DNA from: Prototheca cutis
Taxonomy: Eukaryota > Chlorophyta > Trebouxiophyceae > Chlorellales > Chlorellaceae
Reading direction: 5' to 3'
Length of the DNA stretch: 54,551 nt
Assembly (NCBI GenBank): GCA_002897115.2
Contig: BCIH01000003.1
Location: forward strand, 1,696,328-1,750,878
Shown: piece by piece, positions 1 to 10,995 of the stretch
How the letters are laid out: each line of letters starts with the position of its first letter
Numbering within the stretch: the first letter of the stretch is position 1
Notes under the pieces: generated by a model
The model's input: only the letters and a program-made list of their open reading frames with translations
Databases searched by the model: none
Told to the model about the DNA's origin: nothing
Program-made: the position numbers and the translations under genes

Positions 1-762
1 GCATGTGGGTTCTTTAGCATGCGGTACTGCACGATGCCGTTGAGGACAAAGTCTTTCAGGGGGTGGTGAGGGGCAGGGGTTGAAGGTCCAGCATCATTCC
101 CACTTGGGGGTGCCGCATTCGGGGTCAGCAAGGCCAGCTGGCTGTCCACAGCAGCTTGCTGGGATCTGGCACCGTGGATGTCCAGTGGTAGCTCCTGGTC
201 AGCATAGCGGGGATTGGGCTGGCGCTGGCGGCGGCTGTCCCGGTTGCAGTCCGCCGGCTGGCTCAGATCGGGCCAGTCCTCCACGTGCTGGGCTTCATCT
301 GTAGTGGCTGGTGCTGGCTGATGTCCGCAGTCAAAATGCCTTCTCCTCATCCTGCATTGAAGCGGACCAGGGGAATGGGTAGTGCAGCCATTGCATCTGT
401 CTGGTCGATGCACCAGCTGTCACAGGGCCGGGGTCAGATCTCCGGTCGGAACCGGACTGCCCCCGCACAATGCACTGCTGCCACGTGAGCACGACCTCGA
501 AGGGAGGGCTGCACCGGCGGCTGCCCTGGGACGTGCACACCGCAGGGGTGTTGAGGTTGGCAAGCTCGTGCAAGAGGCACACCTTCGAGATGCGGCGCGG
601 TTAGGAAGAGAAGACACCTACCCAGGTGCTACGCCGGCATCAAGCGCAACAGGTGCTCCAGGCCGGGACGGGTGCTTGTGTGCAGTGCGGCCGCCAGATT
701 CGGGGCCCTCCTGGAGGACCCATTTTTTCTGGAGTCGTATCGCACCCCCGAGTAACGCAACC
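1..762 (-). CDS. Partial gene of unknown function, running off the left edge
   Basis: I do not recognise this protein. The clearest part is a frame open without a stop from an ATG at 350 to base 1 (116 codons), polar and rich in Gln, Asp and Pro, ending in a more ordered stretch that reads LKDFVLNGIVQYRMLKNPH. A plausible acceptor (TGCAG) sits just upstream of that ATG, so it may be an internal exon. Two further exon-like frames lie upstream on the same strand: about 582-476 (contains VCLLHELANLNTPAV and FEVVLTWQ) and about 762-633 (contains IRLQKKWVLQEGPESGG), with possible donors and acceptors. The intron between these two would be only about 50 nt, shorter than others here, so the model is tentative. 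It lies downstream of the CAD gene in the same orientation. Confidence 0.35.
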
Positions 763-770
763 CTGCACTA

Positions 771-1182
771 GCCGCACACGACCAGCAGTATCCCACAAAA
801 CCCTGGCGCATTGCATAATTTCACAACATGTTCGACCTCGTCGAGTAGGTCCTGGATCTAGGAATTGCCTCTTCCAAAGAACGGCAACTCCTGTGCTATG
901 TACCCGCGCGCGACCCCTCCCCCTGCCTCCTCCCACACACAAGCTCTGGATCTCTTACCATCCTATGCTGTTCCCAGCGGCAATACTCTTCAAGATTTAC
1001 ACATGGGAGCGTAGAATGTACAAATGCCACATGTAATCAGATAGTGAGTGCAACTTGGCCGCCCCGTTGACTTGAGCACAGCGGGTTTGTTCAAAAAGGG
1101 AAGCCACATGTTGAGCGCTCACCGCCGTGTAAGAAAAACGTTTCAAAATGGATCAAGAGCGCATCCTCTCTGTTGTACCCGT
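771..1182. other. Intergenic stretch downstream of the CAD-type gene
   Basis: About 400 bases between the left-edge gene and the stop codon of the CAD-type gene, both on the minus strand. It should hold the 3' UTR of the CAD gene and the start region of the left-edge gene. I see no convincing coding frame or RNA. Confidence 0.4.
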
Positions 1183-3110
1183 TCACTCGACGAGGCTCTT
1201 GGCAATGCGCAGCACAAACCTGTACTTGACATCATTGTTTGTCAGGCGCTCCATTGCTTCATTGACATCGTTCACATCCACTTCCTCAATCTTGCAGGTG
1301 ATGTTCTTCTCCGCACAGTAGTCCAGCATCTCCTGGGTCTCACCAATGCTGCCGATGCCAGAGCCCGTCAACCTGCGGCGGTTGGTCAGCAGCTCGCCGG
1401 CATGCACCGAGCTCGGCTCGGGCGGGATGCCCACCAGCACGTGCACGCCATCAAGCGCCAGTGTGGCAAGGTAAGGGCTCAGCGGGTGCTTGGCTGCGGA
1501 GGCAAGGGGAGGGGAGGGAGCCATGTGAGATCTGTGCGGGTGGGCGTGTGCAAAGGAGAAGTCTGCCATGCAAGGCAGTGCATTCAACGACACTGGGCGT
1601 GCCCTGGCCAAGAATAAAGGCAGCACTGGGGCAGGCAAAGTCGATCCCGGAAACCACCACCATGGCCCACCGACTTGCTCATCCAAAACACTGCATCCCC
1701 ATGCAGGAGCACCACCACGAAAACAGAAACATACCAGACACGGTGTCGATGATGCCGTCCAGGGTGCCTGCCAGCTTCTTCATGGCTTCCGCGTCCTTGG
1801 ACACCACGAAGTGGTCGGCACCAAACTCGCCCAGGGCTTCAGCCTCCTTGCTCGGCGACGTCGAAAACACGGTGACCTCGCAGCCAAAGGCCTTGGCGAA
1901 CTTCACGGCCATGTGGCCCAGACCACCCAGGCCGACGACGCCCACCTTCTTCCCGGGCTTGTCCAGCCCAAAGTGGCGCAGCGGGGAGTAGGTGGTGATG
2001 CCGGCGCAGAGCAGCGGCGCACCGGCCGCCATGGACAGGTTGTCCGGGAAGCGCAGGACGAAAGACTCCTTGCACACCATGCGCGAGGAGTAGCCGCCCA
2101 TGGTGGGCACGCCGTCCTTGCCGACGCTGTTGTAGGTCCAGATGGGCCGACGCACGCAGTAGTTTTCGTCCCCCGAGCGGCACGGGCCGCACTCGCCGCA
2201 GGTGTCCACCATGCACCCAACGGCCACGCGGTCACCGACGCTGTATTTCTTCACTGCATCACCCACGGCCGTCACAATGCCCACGACCTCGTGGCCAGGG
2301 ACCATTGGGTACTGTGCGCCGCCCCACTCGTTCCTGACCTGGTGCAGGTCGGAGTGGCAGATGCCGCAGTACGTCACCGCAAACTCCACATCATCGGCGC
2401 GCAGGGCGCGGCGATCAAAGCGCATAGGGACTAGCTTCCCGCTGGTGTCCAGGGCGGCAAAGCCCAGGCAGTTGCCGCTGCCCTGCGCTTCCGGGTGGCT
2501 GCACGGCTTGTGCACCGCCTGGGCAAAGGAATCAAAGTCCTTCACGGGGCCTGCAGGATTAGAATGTTCAAGCAGCTCGATGTTAACAACGCCGCCCGAG
2601 ATTATGGATAGTCAAGTCAGAGTGCCAAGGGGCCGAGAGGGCATAGGTCCGTCGTCCAGGACCCAGAACCGGGGAACCAAGTCCAAGGAAGAACCCCTAC
2701 TGCCGACCCCCGCGAACAACAACAAACCCTAGCGCGCACAAACCTGCAGCGTCCTTGGCCCCAAACTTCTCGATCACCGCATTAATGTCCTGAAAAACAA
2801 ACGGGCGTGTGAATGACGCGTTGTTGGACCGCTCTCTGCGAACGGGCAGGGGCCGGCCCGAGACATCCAGAAGGCCATCGACTCGCCCTCGTAACCCCCC
2901 TTCCCCGCATTGTCGGCCGTGATCGGCACCTACAAACATAATGTAACAGTGTATTACCTCCTCGGTCACGTTTCCGTTGGCCAGCTCAGACTTGTAGATG
3001 GCAAACGCACGGGGGTGCGCGGAAGCGCAGGCACAGTCGACGGCGATCCCCATCAGTATCGTTTGCTGGACGCAAGGGCAGGAGAGGATCTGCTCTTCGA
3101 TTGTTTTCAA
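1183..3110 (-). CDS. Zinc-dependent alcohol dehydrogenase, cinnamyl alcohol dehydrogenase (CAD) type
   Basis: NADP(H)-dependent medium-chain dehydrogenase that interconverts aldehydes and primary alcohols. Exons on the minus strand: about 3110-2958, 2789-2744, 2550-1735 and 1493-1183 (stop TGA). The catalytic zinc site is visible in YCGICHSDLHQ and GHE, the four-Cys structural zinc loop in CGECGPCRSGDENYC, the third catalytic Cys in LLCAGITTYSP, and the nucleotide-binding glycines in GVVGLGGLGH. The C-terminal exon contains GSGIGSIGETQEMLDY and AMERLTNNDVKYRFV, typical of plant and bacterial CADs. The catalytic domain is of usual length (about 360 residues). About 80 extra N-terminal residues come from exons 1 and 2 and include a Cys-rich patch (SCPCVQQT, DCACASAH). 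No ATG lies in the exon-1 frame, which is open back to a TAA at 3198-3200, so an upstream exon is likely. In algae lacking lignin the substrate is unknown. Confidence 0.92.
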
Positions 3111-3209
3111 GCAGGTACAAGGGTTTTCACGTTTGCGTGATCGGGAGTGGTGTGTGCCGGTAAATTGGTATGAAGAGCCACCAGTTGCGAAGCACCTTTA
3201 ATGGCCCGC

Positions 3210-4841
3210 GGCCGGCAATGGACGTGACGTAATCCTTACTCCCAAACCCTTGGCGCTTGGCCACGCGTGGGCCGGCCGTCACGCCCGCCCGTTCGGTATG
3301 TACTGGTCTAAAATCCAAGTATTTCTTGCGCAACCTCAGCATCGCCGCGCACGAATAACACGCACCAAAACGGTGCATGCAGTCAGACAGGTACTTGATC
3401 GACAGGGATTTTAAGAACTTCATCGGACCCCTTACAGGGGGTGCCCCATGAGGCAGCACCACCCTGAAGTTGGATGCATCCTCGCCGTCATGAAGAGTTT
3501 GCAGCCCCAGGTCCTAGGTGGTTCGCCCGCTTCCACATCGCAACTCCGCACAATGTCAGACCATCTGAGCGTGCATGCATCTAGAGCATAGGGTCATTCG
3601 GTTCAACAGTGCAGGCTCAAACAGTGGACCGTGCACTGCCCACTGTGGACCCTGAAGCTGGCTCCCAAACTAAGCTGCCAACAAGCCACTGACTGCTCAT
3701 TGCTTCCCTTGATTTGACTAGGCACCATTTGATATGGATATGCGGGCATGGTTGGGAGGCTGTCTTGTGGAATACACCCCAGAAAGCGCTTGTTCCGTGG
3801 ATGCAGACTGGGTGTGATCCATGCTTCCAGTCCCCATCTAGCGCACCTCCGCCGTTGCGGATGAGGGCCCGAGGCGGCATGCCGGGGAACCGAAATAACT
3901 GCACATAGACAGCACCAGCTTGTGTAATGCATCACATAAGGGCGTCCATCCTCTTGCTTCTGGAGTTGCCAAGCACTGCGAGAGCCTGTTCGCGCCGTCC
4001 AGAGGACATGACCTCCCCGGGTGCGCGAACTTCAAAGAGTGATTGTATCCTCCGTTCTGGGCAACATGTCCTTGTTTCTGCTGGTTGCGACAATGCCAAA
4101 GGCGATGGTCAGGTTTGGAGCACAGCAACCTGGTAGCTCCACCAAAGCATTTTTTTACGAGGTTGAGGCGGCTAACCAACAGTGAGCCTGACTGAAGCGC
4201 AAAATATGCGCATGCTATGGATGACAGGGGGTTGCTCACGCAAGGAGCTGTCAGAAACGTCCCTGGGCGAGTTGGTCCCTCCATGTCTCGGGGTGCCAGG
4301 GTTTCTGACTCATGGGCCTGCTGCCACACAGATGCTGTCATGACGACTCCATTTTCACAAACATATGGAGACAGAAGAAGGACCATTGGCAATTTCCTGA
4401 GAAGCGGGGCTTGTTGTGCACATTGTTCATATTGCTGACGGTGGACGGCTGCAGCTGCCAGGGTGGGCAGGCATTCCATGTCGATGAATTCACAAGTGCT
4501 CCCCAGGAAGGCTTCGTAACGAAGTGCTGCCAAAATCCGGCCCACCTTAGGACCCCCCACGAACCAGTGTGCAAAGGTGCTGGCATTCGCAGCGCGATGA
4601 CCGCACCCACTTTATTCGGTTTCCAGTAAAACAAATCCGTGCTTGTGGGTGGACAGGACGGTAGGTTCTCAATGCCCAGCTCAATTCGTTGCGCACATGA
4701 CATTGTAATGGCAATGGAGTCATAGAGGGGCGTCAGTCGAGCCGAGGTCGAGGTCTGGCGTGGGGCTGACATGGCCCCACCCCTGCGCACCGGCCTCTGA
4801 GCTGCGCAAGCCCGTATCGCGCCTTGAAAGTGTGTCCAATC
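3210..4841. other. Intergenic region, no supported gene
   Basis: About 1.6 kb between the divergent CAD-type and CBM20 genes, of lower GC than the flanking exons. Several 60-240 codon frames exist on both strands, but none shows a domain, codon bias or splice pattern that I can support. It probably holds both promoters and 5' UTR exons, including the missing first exon of the CAD-type gene. Confidence 0.5.
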
Positions 4842-6107
4842 ATGTGTAGCACGTTGGAGCGTGCCATCGCACCGGCATGGAGACCAGGATGTGGGAGGCG
4901 CGCGGGGAGGGTCGCCCCCCGGGCGAGGGTGGTGGGCCTCGCAGCACAGCAGAGTCTCATGACCGTGCCAGGCCCCTTGCTCCTGTCGACTTCCTTTGAC
5001 CGACACCATTTTTTGAAGCACAACCCTCCGAAACTCATCCCTCTTCAACCGTACCTTCAGTTTCCAGCAAGGTGGGTGCCTTGTGAGTGGCTCCTTGGCT
5101 GGTGGTGTCTGGGCAGCATTGGGGCGGGGCCTTCGGTCCTCACTGACTGGCTGGCTGGCTGGATGGCCCCAGACGGTGACGCACCATCTCCCCACACATC
5201 CCTATGTTCACACGCGCGCTCACCAACGGAACCTGGCCGCCAATCATGCAGGGGGGACACAGAGGCCCGGCCAGACCCCGGCCCCGGCGAGGACCCGCCG
5301 CCACTGGTGCGTGTGCGGCTGGAGGTGCACTACCGCGTGCATTCGCGGCAGATGCTGTGTGTGGCGGGGTCGTGCATCCCTCTGGGATGGTCCTTTTTAT
5401 CGATTGCCAAGGTGCCCATGGCCTGGGCCCCCGGCGACCTCTGGTCCGTGGAGGTGGAGCTCCCTGCGGGGGCGCGCCTGGACTATAAATTTGTGGTGCT
5501 GGAAGAACAAGACTGGACGCAGCAGGTGGACGAGGCGGCCGAGGGGCGGGTGGCCTACTCGTACCGCGTCGAGCCCGATGCCGCGCCGCCCGACGTTCAG
5601 CACATCACGCGCCAGATGGCCATCGTCGCGTGGCAGCCGGGGCCAAACCGACACCTCGCGGTGCCCAACGAAGAAGAACTGGCGGGGCTTCGACCGGGCA
5701 ACCGCATCGACCGCATGGCCCCAAATGTTGGTGGGAGTAGTACTGCTGCCGCGCCAGGGGTTGGAGGATCGACTGCCGCAGGCACCCAGGGGCCTGGTGG
5801 CGTTGGTGGTACCAGTCTGACAATAACAAACGCTTCACAAGCCTCCGACGGTGGACCGTCCCCAAGCTCTCAAGCAGCGCTGGGCCGAGGGCGGGGCCCC
5901 GTGGCGGGCACCCCCGGAGCGGCGCCGTTTTCGGGCTCTGGAAGTTCATCCAGTCGGCCACCACGGCGCGAGGAAGTTGCGGGCGTCTGGGAACTGCTGT
6001 TTCTGGATGAGGACGGGCGGCCCGTGCTGGAGCGACGGGATATCTGGGGCAGGGAGGAGCCCCCGCGCAGGACTGTCGGCCGCGGCGGCTGGCCCAACAA
6101 AGCTTGA
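4842..6107 (+). CDS. CBM20 starch-binding domain protein, probably plastid-targeted
   Basis: Exons 4842-5071 and 5252-6107 (361 residues). The intron is a multiple of three and has no in-frame stop, so the whole region also reads as one frame; its ends (GTGGGT and GCAG) and the odd Trp-rich peptide it would add argue for splicing. Residues about 95-185 form a carbohydrate-binding module of family 20: VRVRLEVHYRV, a Gly-Trp near CIPLGWSF, then GDLWSVEVELPAG followed by LDYKFVV, the usual strand order and aromatic positions. The first 76 residues are Arg/Ala/Ser-rich with few acids, as in a chloroplast transit peptide. A Gly/Ser/Thr-rich linker follows the CBM, then a short C-terminal element (GVWELLFLDEDGRPVLE). 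No catalytic domain is present, so a scaffold or starch-targeting role is likely. Homologues may include small CBM20 proteins of algal starch or pyrenoid, but that is inference. Confidence 0.8.
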   Translation: MCSTLERAIAPAWRPGCGRRAGRVAPRARVVGLAAQQSLMTVPGPLLLSTSFDRHHFLKHNPPKLIPLQPYLQFPARWVPCEWLLGWWCLGSIGAGPSVLTDWLAGWMAPDGDAPSPHTSLCSHARSPTEPGRQSCRGDTEARPDPGPGEDPPPLVRVRLEVHYRVHSRQMLCVAGSCIPLGWSFLSIAKVPMAWAPGDLWSVEVELPAGARLDYKFVVLEEQDWTQQVDEAAEGRVAYSYRVEPDAAPPDVQHITRQMAIVAWQPGPNRHLAVPNEEELAGLRPGNRIDRMAPNVGGSSTAAAPGVGGSTAAGTQGPGGVGGTSLTITNASQASDGGPSPSSQAALGRGRGPVAGTPGAAPFSGSGSSSSRPPRREEVAGVWELLFLDEDGRPVLERRDIWGREEPPRRTVGRGGWPNKA

Positions 6108-6992
6108 GCGAGTCCCTGCTCCCGTCGGAATGGTTGCCAGAGTTTATGATGGCCATGAGACGGCACTGGGGAGCCAGCTCCCCCTGCATGCCAACCCTGG
6201 TTGGACCGCATGCAGCATGTATTTCTTCACACTGGTTTGGGTTTTCTTATTGCCAGCAAGCACGTGGTTGCCTCTGCAGCGGGGCTTGTATTGCTGCCCG
6301 GCTGCTCACCCCAGTGGTGCCACTGGCCTTTGAACGAGCGTCTCGGAGTCTGTGGGCCCACTGGCCCAGGCTACGCAGTCCTTGACTCGATTTGCTGGTC
6401 CTTGTCTGCAGTGCTCCCGCTGCCTGACTCGCAGTGGTGGTCGTAGTACTTCATGACTTGTGCTGTTACATTGCCACGCACCTTCACCCTCAGGCCAGAA
6501 GATGGGCCGTCGCATGTCAGTCGTGTTCAGCATCGGAACAGCATGGGGTACGAGCAGGCAGGCTACTCGTTGACACACACACAGTGCAGGCAGCAAAAGG
6601 GAATTCCCCCGGTCTTCTCTTAGGTCCAGTCATCGCGGTTCAAGGTTTTGTGTGGTGTGGTGGGTGGGGCAGAGATGCGTCCAGGGGCCAGGCACGGGGT
6701 CTCCGTCGACCTTGTCCTCATGCCAGGCATCCACCCGTTACCGACGGCGCATGCGACATGCGGTCCAATGGACTCACAGAAATGCATGCGTTCCTGGCAC
6801 CGATCATCGTCATCACTGTAAGTATTGTCGTCACGAGTCATGAAAATGCTGTTGCCATCTGTGATGATGACGTCATTGTCACCGTCATCATTGTTATCGC
6901 TCTCGTCGTCCCTACCATCGTTGCCAATCTCACGTGGTGTTGATCTTCTCCTCCTTGGTCGATGTCCCCTTCAGGTCAGACTCACGCACGTC
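6108..6992. other. Convergent intergenic region
   Basis: Nearly 0.9 kb between the 3' ends of the CBM20 gene (+) and CDC6 (-). It contains a low-complexity stretch rich in GTC and ATC triplets around 6800-6920, including TGACGTCA at 6868-6875. No coding frame is supported. Confidence 0.5.
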
Positions 6993-9900
6993 TCAGCGCC
7001 CTCCAGCACCGAGTCCAACCACGGATCTTCGGCGGTCGAGGGCGGGGCCGATGACAGGCAACCCTTTCAACACAACTTCCAGCTCGGCAGCGGCCATCTT
7101 CAATGCAACGCGGCGACCTGCCTCGCCGGCCGCGGCGCGACGGGGGCCCAGCGCCACGAGGCCCTGGTCAGTCAAGACGCCGACGGCGGCCGCCAGTTCC
7201 TCAGAGCCATACGCGGCCACGCCCAGTTCGCGGCACAGTGCGGCATGCGCGGGGCCCAGCGTGCCCAGCGTGCATGCCGGAGTTGATACTGTTGCGCCGG
7301 AGGACGAAGAACCGCTGCCGTTGCCTCCACGCGACAGCCGCCGACTTGTTCCTTGCGAGGAGCCGCCACCGCCCAGGGACGCCCGCCGCCCAGAACCCTG
7401 GAAGGAAGAAGAAGAAGATGGACACAAAAAGCCTGCCGTCCCACTGCTGGTGCTGGCGCTCCCACCGCTACTCACACCACCGCTGGTGCTGCGACTGCCT
7501 GCAGAAAGCTCGAGCATGCAGGCCAGTAACAGCTGTTGCGGCGGGGGCAGNGCCCGCACCGCTGCGGCCTGGAGACTGCCTCCCCCCGAACCGCCACACA
7601 GCGTGCCCAGCGCGGCAGCCATGTTTGCCAATGTCACCAGTCGTGGCGGCGGCGTAAAAGGTGTTGCAGTCGTCGCTTCACCCGATCCATGCGCCGCTTC
7701 GACGAGGTCATCCAACGCCCGTTCGGCGTCACGGACGCACAATTCTAAAGCGTGGGTGGCGGCCTCGAGGGCGCGGCGCATGTCCCCCGCGCCGCCGGCC
7801 ACGCGCCGGCCGCAGAGGTCCAGCGTGCGAGGGGCAAACACGGGGCCGGGCAGCGTCGACAGTCGCTGAGTCAGCAGCGCCGCAATGGCCTCGGAGCCAT
7901 ACGCACCAAAGACCTCATGCTCGGGGCGCAGGTTTCGCCGCTGCATATTGACGTTGCAGTCGATATTATCATGTGAGTTTGCATGCGTGAAGCTCGTGTC
8001 GACTGCGACCACCATTGAGGTTTTACACACATGTGAAATTTCCCAAGCTTTGGGGTACATGCCATCCGCAGTGAAAACACCACCATTTTCCATTCCCCCC
8101 AAAACAAACACCGCCGCCGCCAACGTACGTGGAACTCGGCGCCAGGACGCAGCAAGCGCTCGACAAGGTCGATGCTGTTGGCAATGCCCAGGATCAAAAG
8201 ACGCGAGCCCGCTGCCGCCGCGAGGGCGAACAAGTCCCCCAGACACGTCTCGCCGGCAGGGCCACCTGTATTGGAGGCCGATGGCGAGAGGTTGAACTGG
8301 GTTTCCAGGGTGCTGAGCAAAGGATGGACGTGGGTCAAGCAGACAGAACCGCTGCTCATGCCCGCCTCATGGGTTGTCGAACTGTTGCCCCAATGGGATG
8401 CAACAAACACAGCCGTCTCCCCCCANAAGATGCCAAACACACACAGGCATACATGCACGCACCCGTTAGCAGACCGTCCACTTCGTCCAAGACAGCAATC
8501 ACATAAGGAGCGGGAGGTTGAGGGGCCGCTGTCGTCGTCTCCCCACCAGACCTCGTAGCTCCCATGCCATGTCCGCAGAGCAGCTGCGCACGCAAGCAGG
8601 TCGTAACGTCCTCTGCACTCGCGGGAATCTCCAGCGCGGCCATGGATGCATCCACACCCCGCTGCGCTCCACTGGCCATGACGCCACGCAGCAGCTGTGC
8701 GGCGGCTTCCTGCGGTGTCGCCAGCCGCATGCAGTTGATGGTCACCAGCACCGGAGCCGGCGGGCCGGCTCCAGCTTGGCCATTGGCCGTCCCCAACTCG
8801 GCGCAGAGGGCCCGGAGCACAGACAGCGTGGTCAGCGTCTTGCCCGTGCCGGGGGGGCCGGACAGGTAGCACGACCCGCCACCTTGACCCAGGTTTACAT
8901 GCCGAAGGACCCAGTCGCGTATAAAGGCCGCCTGCCGCTCACGACGCAGCGGCGCACCGAGCGGTGGCGCTGCGGCTGTCGTTTGACTGGTAGAATCCGT
9001 CGCAGCGCTGTCGGATGTTGCTGCTAGACAGTTCGACTCTGCTGCTGATACATGCAACGCAGTCCTCACTGCCCTCACCTGCAAAGTCAAACAGCAGCAT
9101 TCGATGAATGCATGAATGAATGGTGGGTGGCGGCGAGGGTTTTGCAATGAGCCCGAACTCCTTGCCACCGTGAACGAGGCCCCCCCCCCCACCAATAAAA
9201 ACACAATTTCATCACTGCTGCCAACCAACACCAACCATGTACCTTGTCAGAGTCCAGAGGATCCCACCAGGCTGTCAGCTCGCTTGCTGAACGGGTATCG
9301 ACTGCTGCTGGAGCTGCCATCTGCGCAAGCCCTGCACTCGCAGTCCCCGATGCAGCGGCACCGTTCGATGTGGAAACAGGTTCCCGCACGCTACCCGACA
9401 TGGGCGAGCGCGGCTCATGTGCAAGCACCGCCGCCTGTTGGAATCCCGTGGAGGGCTCCGGCAGCCTGGCCGCCACCGGCTCGGGGGCCCCCATGTCGAG
9501 GTCTGGGGGTGGGATGAGCATCCGAACGACGCTGCGGATGCGGGGACCGCCCGCATTGAGCGTCACCCTCCGTGGCGGCGTGGGGCTCTTCAGGATGCTG
9601 TCGCGAACCGACTGGCTCGGCTCGGGCCCCAGGGTGGTCAACGCCTGCCAGCTCAGCAACCGGTCGCGCCCGGGTGTCGCGGCGACTCCGGGGTCAAATG
9701 CGTCGCTGCCCAGGCCAGAGGCCGTTGGCGTCGACGACGCCGGGACTTCTGCAGGGGCAGCAGTAGCAGCCGTACTCGGGGAGGAGTCAGAAAGGCGACG
9801 GGCTGGTGCAGGCACGGCTACACCAGAGTCCGAGCCACTTGGAGTCTGAGGGGTCGGTTCAAGGTCTAGCAAGCCCGTCGCCAGTGCAGGTGCTCTTTCC

Positions 9901-10460
9901 GAAGCAGGCGACGCTGCGTCGTCGGCCTTGGTGTGCCGGCTCTTCTTGTGCTTCTTCTTCGACTGCTGGGTGGCGGCGGAGGTGGGGCTGGGGGGGGCCC
10001 GGCGGGCGCGCTTGCTGCTGCGCCTATGGCCAGGCGTCGAGTCCGTGCCGGTGCCGAGCCCGGGGGTCTCCGCGACAGCAACCCTGTTGCTGCGAGTGCT
10101 GCGATGGGGAGCGGTCGAGCGGGATTCGGACTTGGCGGGGCGCTTCCTGCCAGAACGCACGGCCAAAGCCGCGGTGCCGGCCTCGGGCATGGGCTTGCCC
10201 TCGCCGCGGCTCCTGACCGGAGTGCTGCCCTTGGCGCTTGCTTTCCTCCGTCCAATCACGCGCTGCCCAACAGACTTTACGGACTGGATAAAGGCGTCCA
10301 GCTTGCTGACCGCGGCGCCGCTCCCCTTGGCCGTCGCCACATCCGACAGGCGAGGCTTCTGTCGGGCAGCAGAACGGGTCGCCGGGCGCACCCTGCGCGG
10401 CTCGTCATCCTCACTCTCCGTAAGTTGCAACACAAATCGACTGTGGTCCGTCCGCGGCAT
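6993..10460 (-). CDS. CDC6: CDC6-type replication licensing AAA+ ATPase
   Basis: CDC6 works with ORC and CDT1 to load the MCM helicase on origins in G1. Exons on the minus strand: 10460-9243, 9078-8459, 8312-8129 and 7940-6993, joining in frame to 989 residues. The AAA+ core shows Walker A GPPGTGKT (about residues 480-487), Walker B VIAVLDEVDGLL (about 600), sensor 1 GSRLLILGIANSIDL and the sensor 2 region GDMRRALEAATHALEL. The IAN-DL motif followed by a short lid resembles CDC6 rather than ORC1, and no BAH or PHD domain is present. The C-terminal winged helix (LPPPQQLLLACMLEL and ELAAAVGVLTDQGLVALG) is split by a Ser/Gly-rich insert of about 90 residues. The N-terminal 400 residues are disordered, basic and rich in Ser/Thr-Pro sites suited to CDK control. 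The first in-frame ATG is chosen. Ambiguous bases fall in an exon (7551) and an intron (8426). Confidence 0.88.
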
Positions 10461-10995
10461 GGCCAGAGCCTGCCCGGCGGCGTGGTTCGCAGGGGGCGAG
10501 GTCACAGGACCGGGACGCCCCGACTTGAAAGTCTCGACTGTATGCCCTGAGGCGTCTCTGTCAGGTGCTGCAGCACCTTGCAAGGTAGCTCGTCCAAATC
10601 AACAATGGTTCTGAGGTGCACGGTTGGAGGACGAGCTCCCCCTTCTGCTCGCGACGCTGGCTGTTTCAAAAATCCTCCCCATCTGCTTGGGCATTTTCGA
10701 AAATTCGTCGGGGAAATTTTCATTTCCCCGGTTTTTCTCTCCCACGAGAAGCTCCGCCCGGCACGCCCAACCCAAGATGCCCCATGTTTCTCGACAATGC
10801 AGGCAAGGATGCCCCATGCCTGCGCGGCGAAAGAAATCATATACATTACGTGCATGCCAGAACATTGAGCGCAGACCGACGGTATCCCCATGCGGCCCGC
10901 GCAGGGCCTGGGCGTGGCAAAGTGATCCACTGTTGTGCAGGCAGCGCCTGACCCCGGGAGCCTGATTTTTGCAGGTACTTGAGTCCGCAGCCATA
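10461..10995. promoter_or_regulatory. Divergent promoter region between CDC6 and the U-box ligase
   Basis: This 535-bp gap separates the two start codons and must hold both promoters. It includes a perfect 10-nt palindrome TTTTCGAAAA (10694-10703) and an inverted pair of E2F-type sites (10709-10730, listed separately). A TTTTTGCAG acceptor-like sequence ends at about 10973, so the ligase mRNA may have a 5' UTR intron or a further upstream exon. Confidence 0.55.
10709..10730. promoter_or_regulatory. Inverted pair of E2F-type binding sites
   Basis: CGGGGAAA at 10709-10716 and TTTCCCCG at 10723-10730 are perfect inverted repeats 6 nt apart. Each arm reads TTTCCCCG on one strand and so fits the plant E2F consensus WTTSSCSS. 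CDC6 is a classical E2F target in animals and plants. The pair lies about 250 nt upstream of the CDC6 ATG. Binding is inferred from the match only. Confidence 0.5.

Noticed and set aside
3838..4560. 240-codon open frame on the minus strand
   Set aside because: No domain, no splice context, lower GC than real exons, and overlapped by comparably long frames on the other strand.
6868..6875. TGACGTCA palindrome resembling a CRE/bZIP site
   Set aside because: It lies in a GTC/ATC-rich low-complexity stretch between two convergent gene ends, where a promoter element is unlikely.
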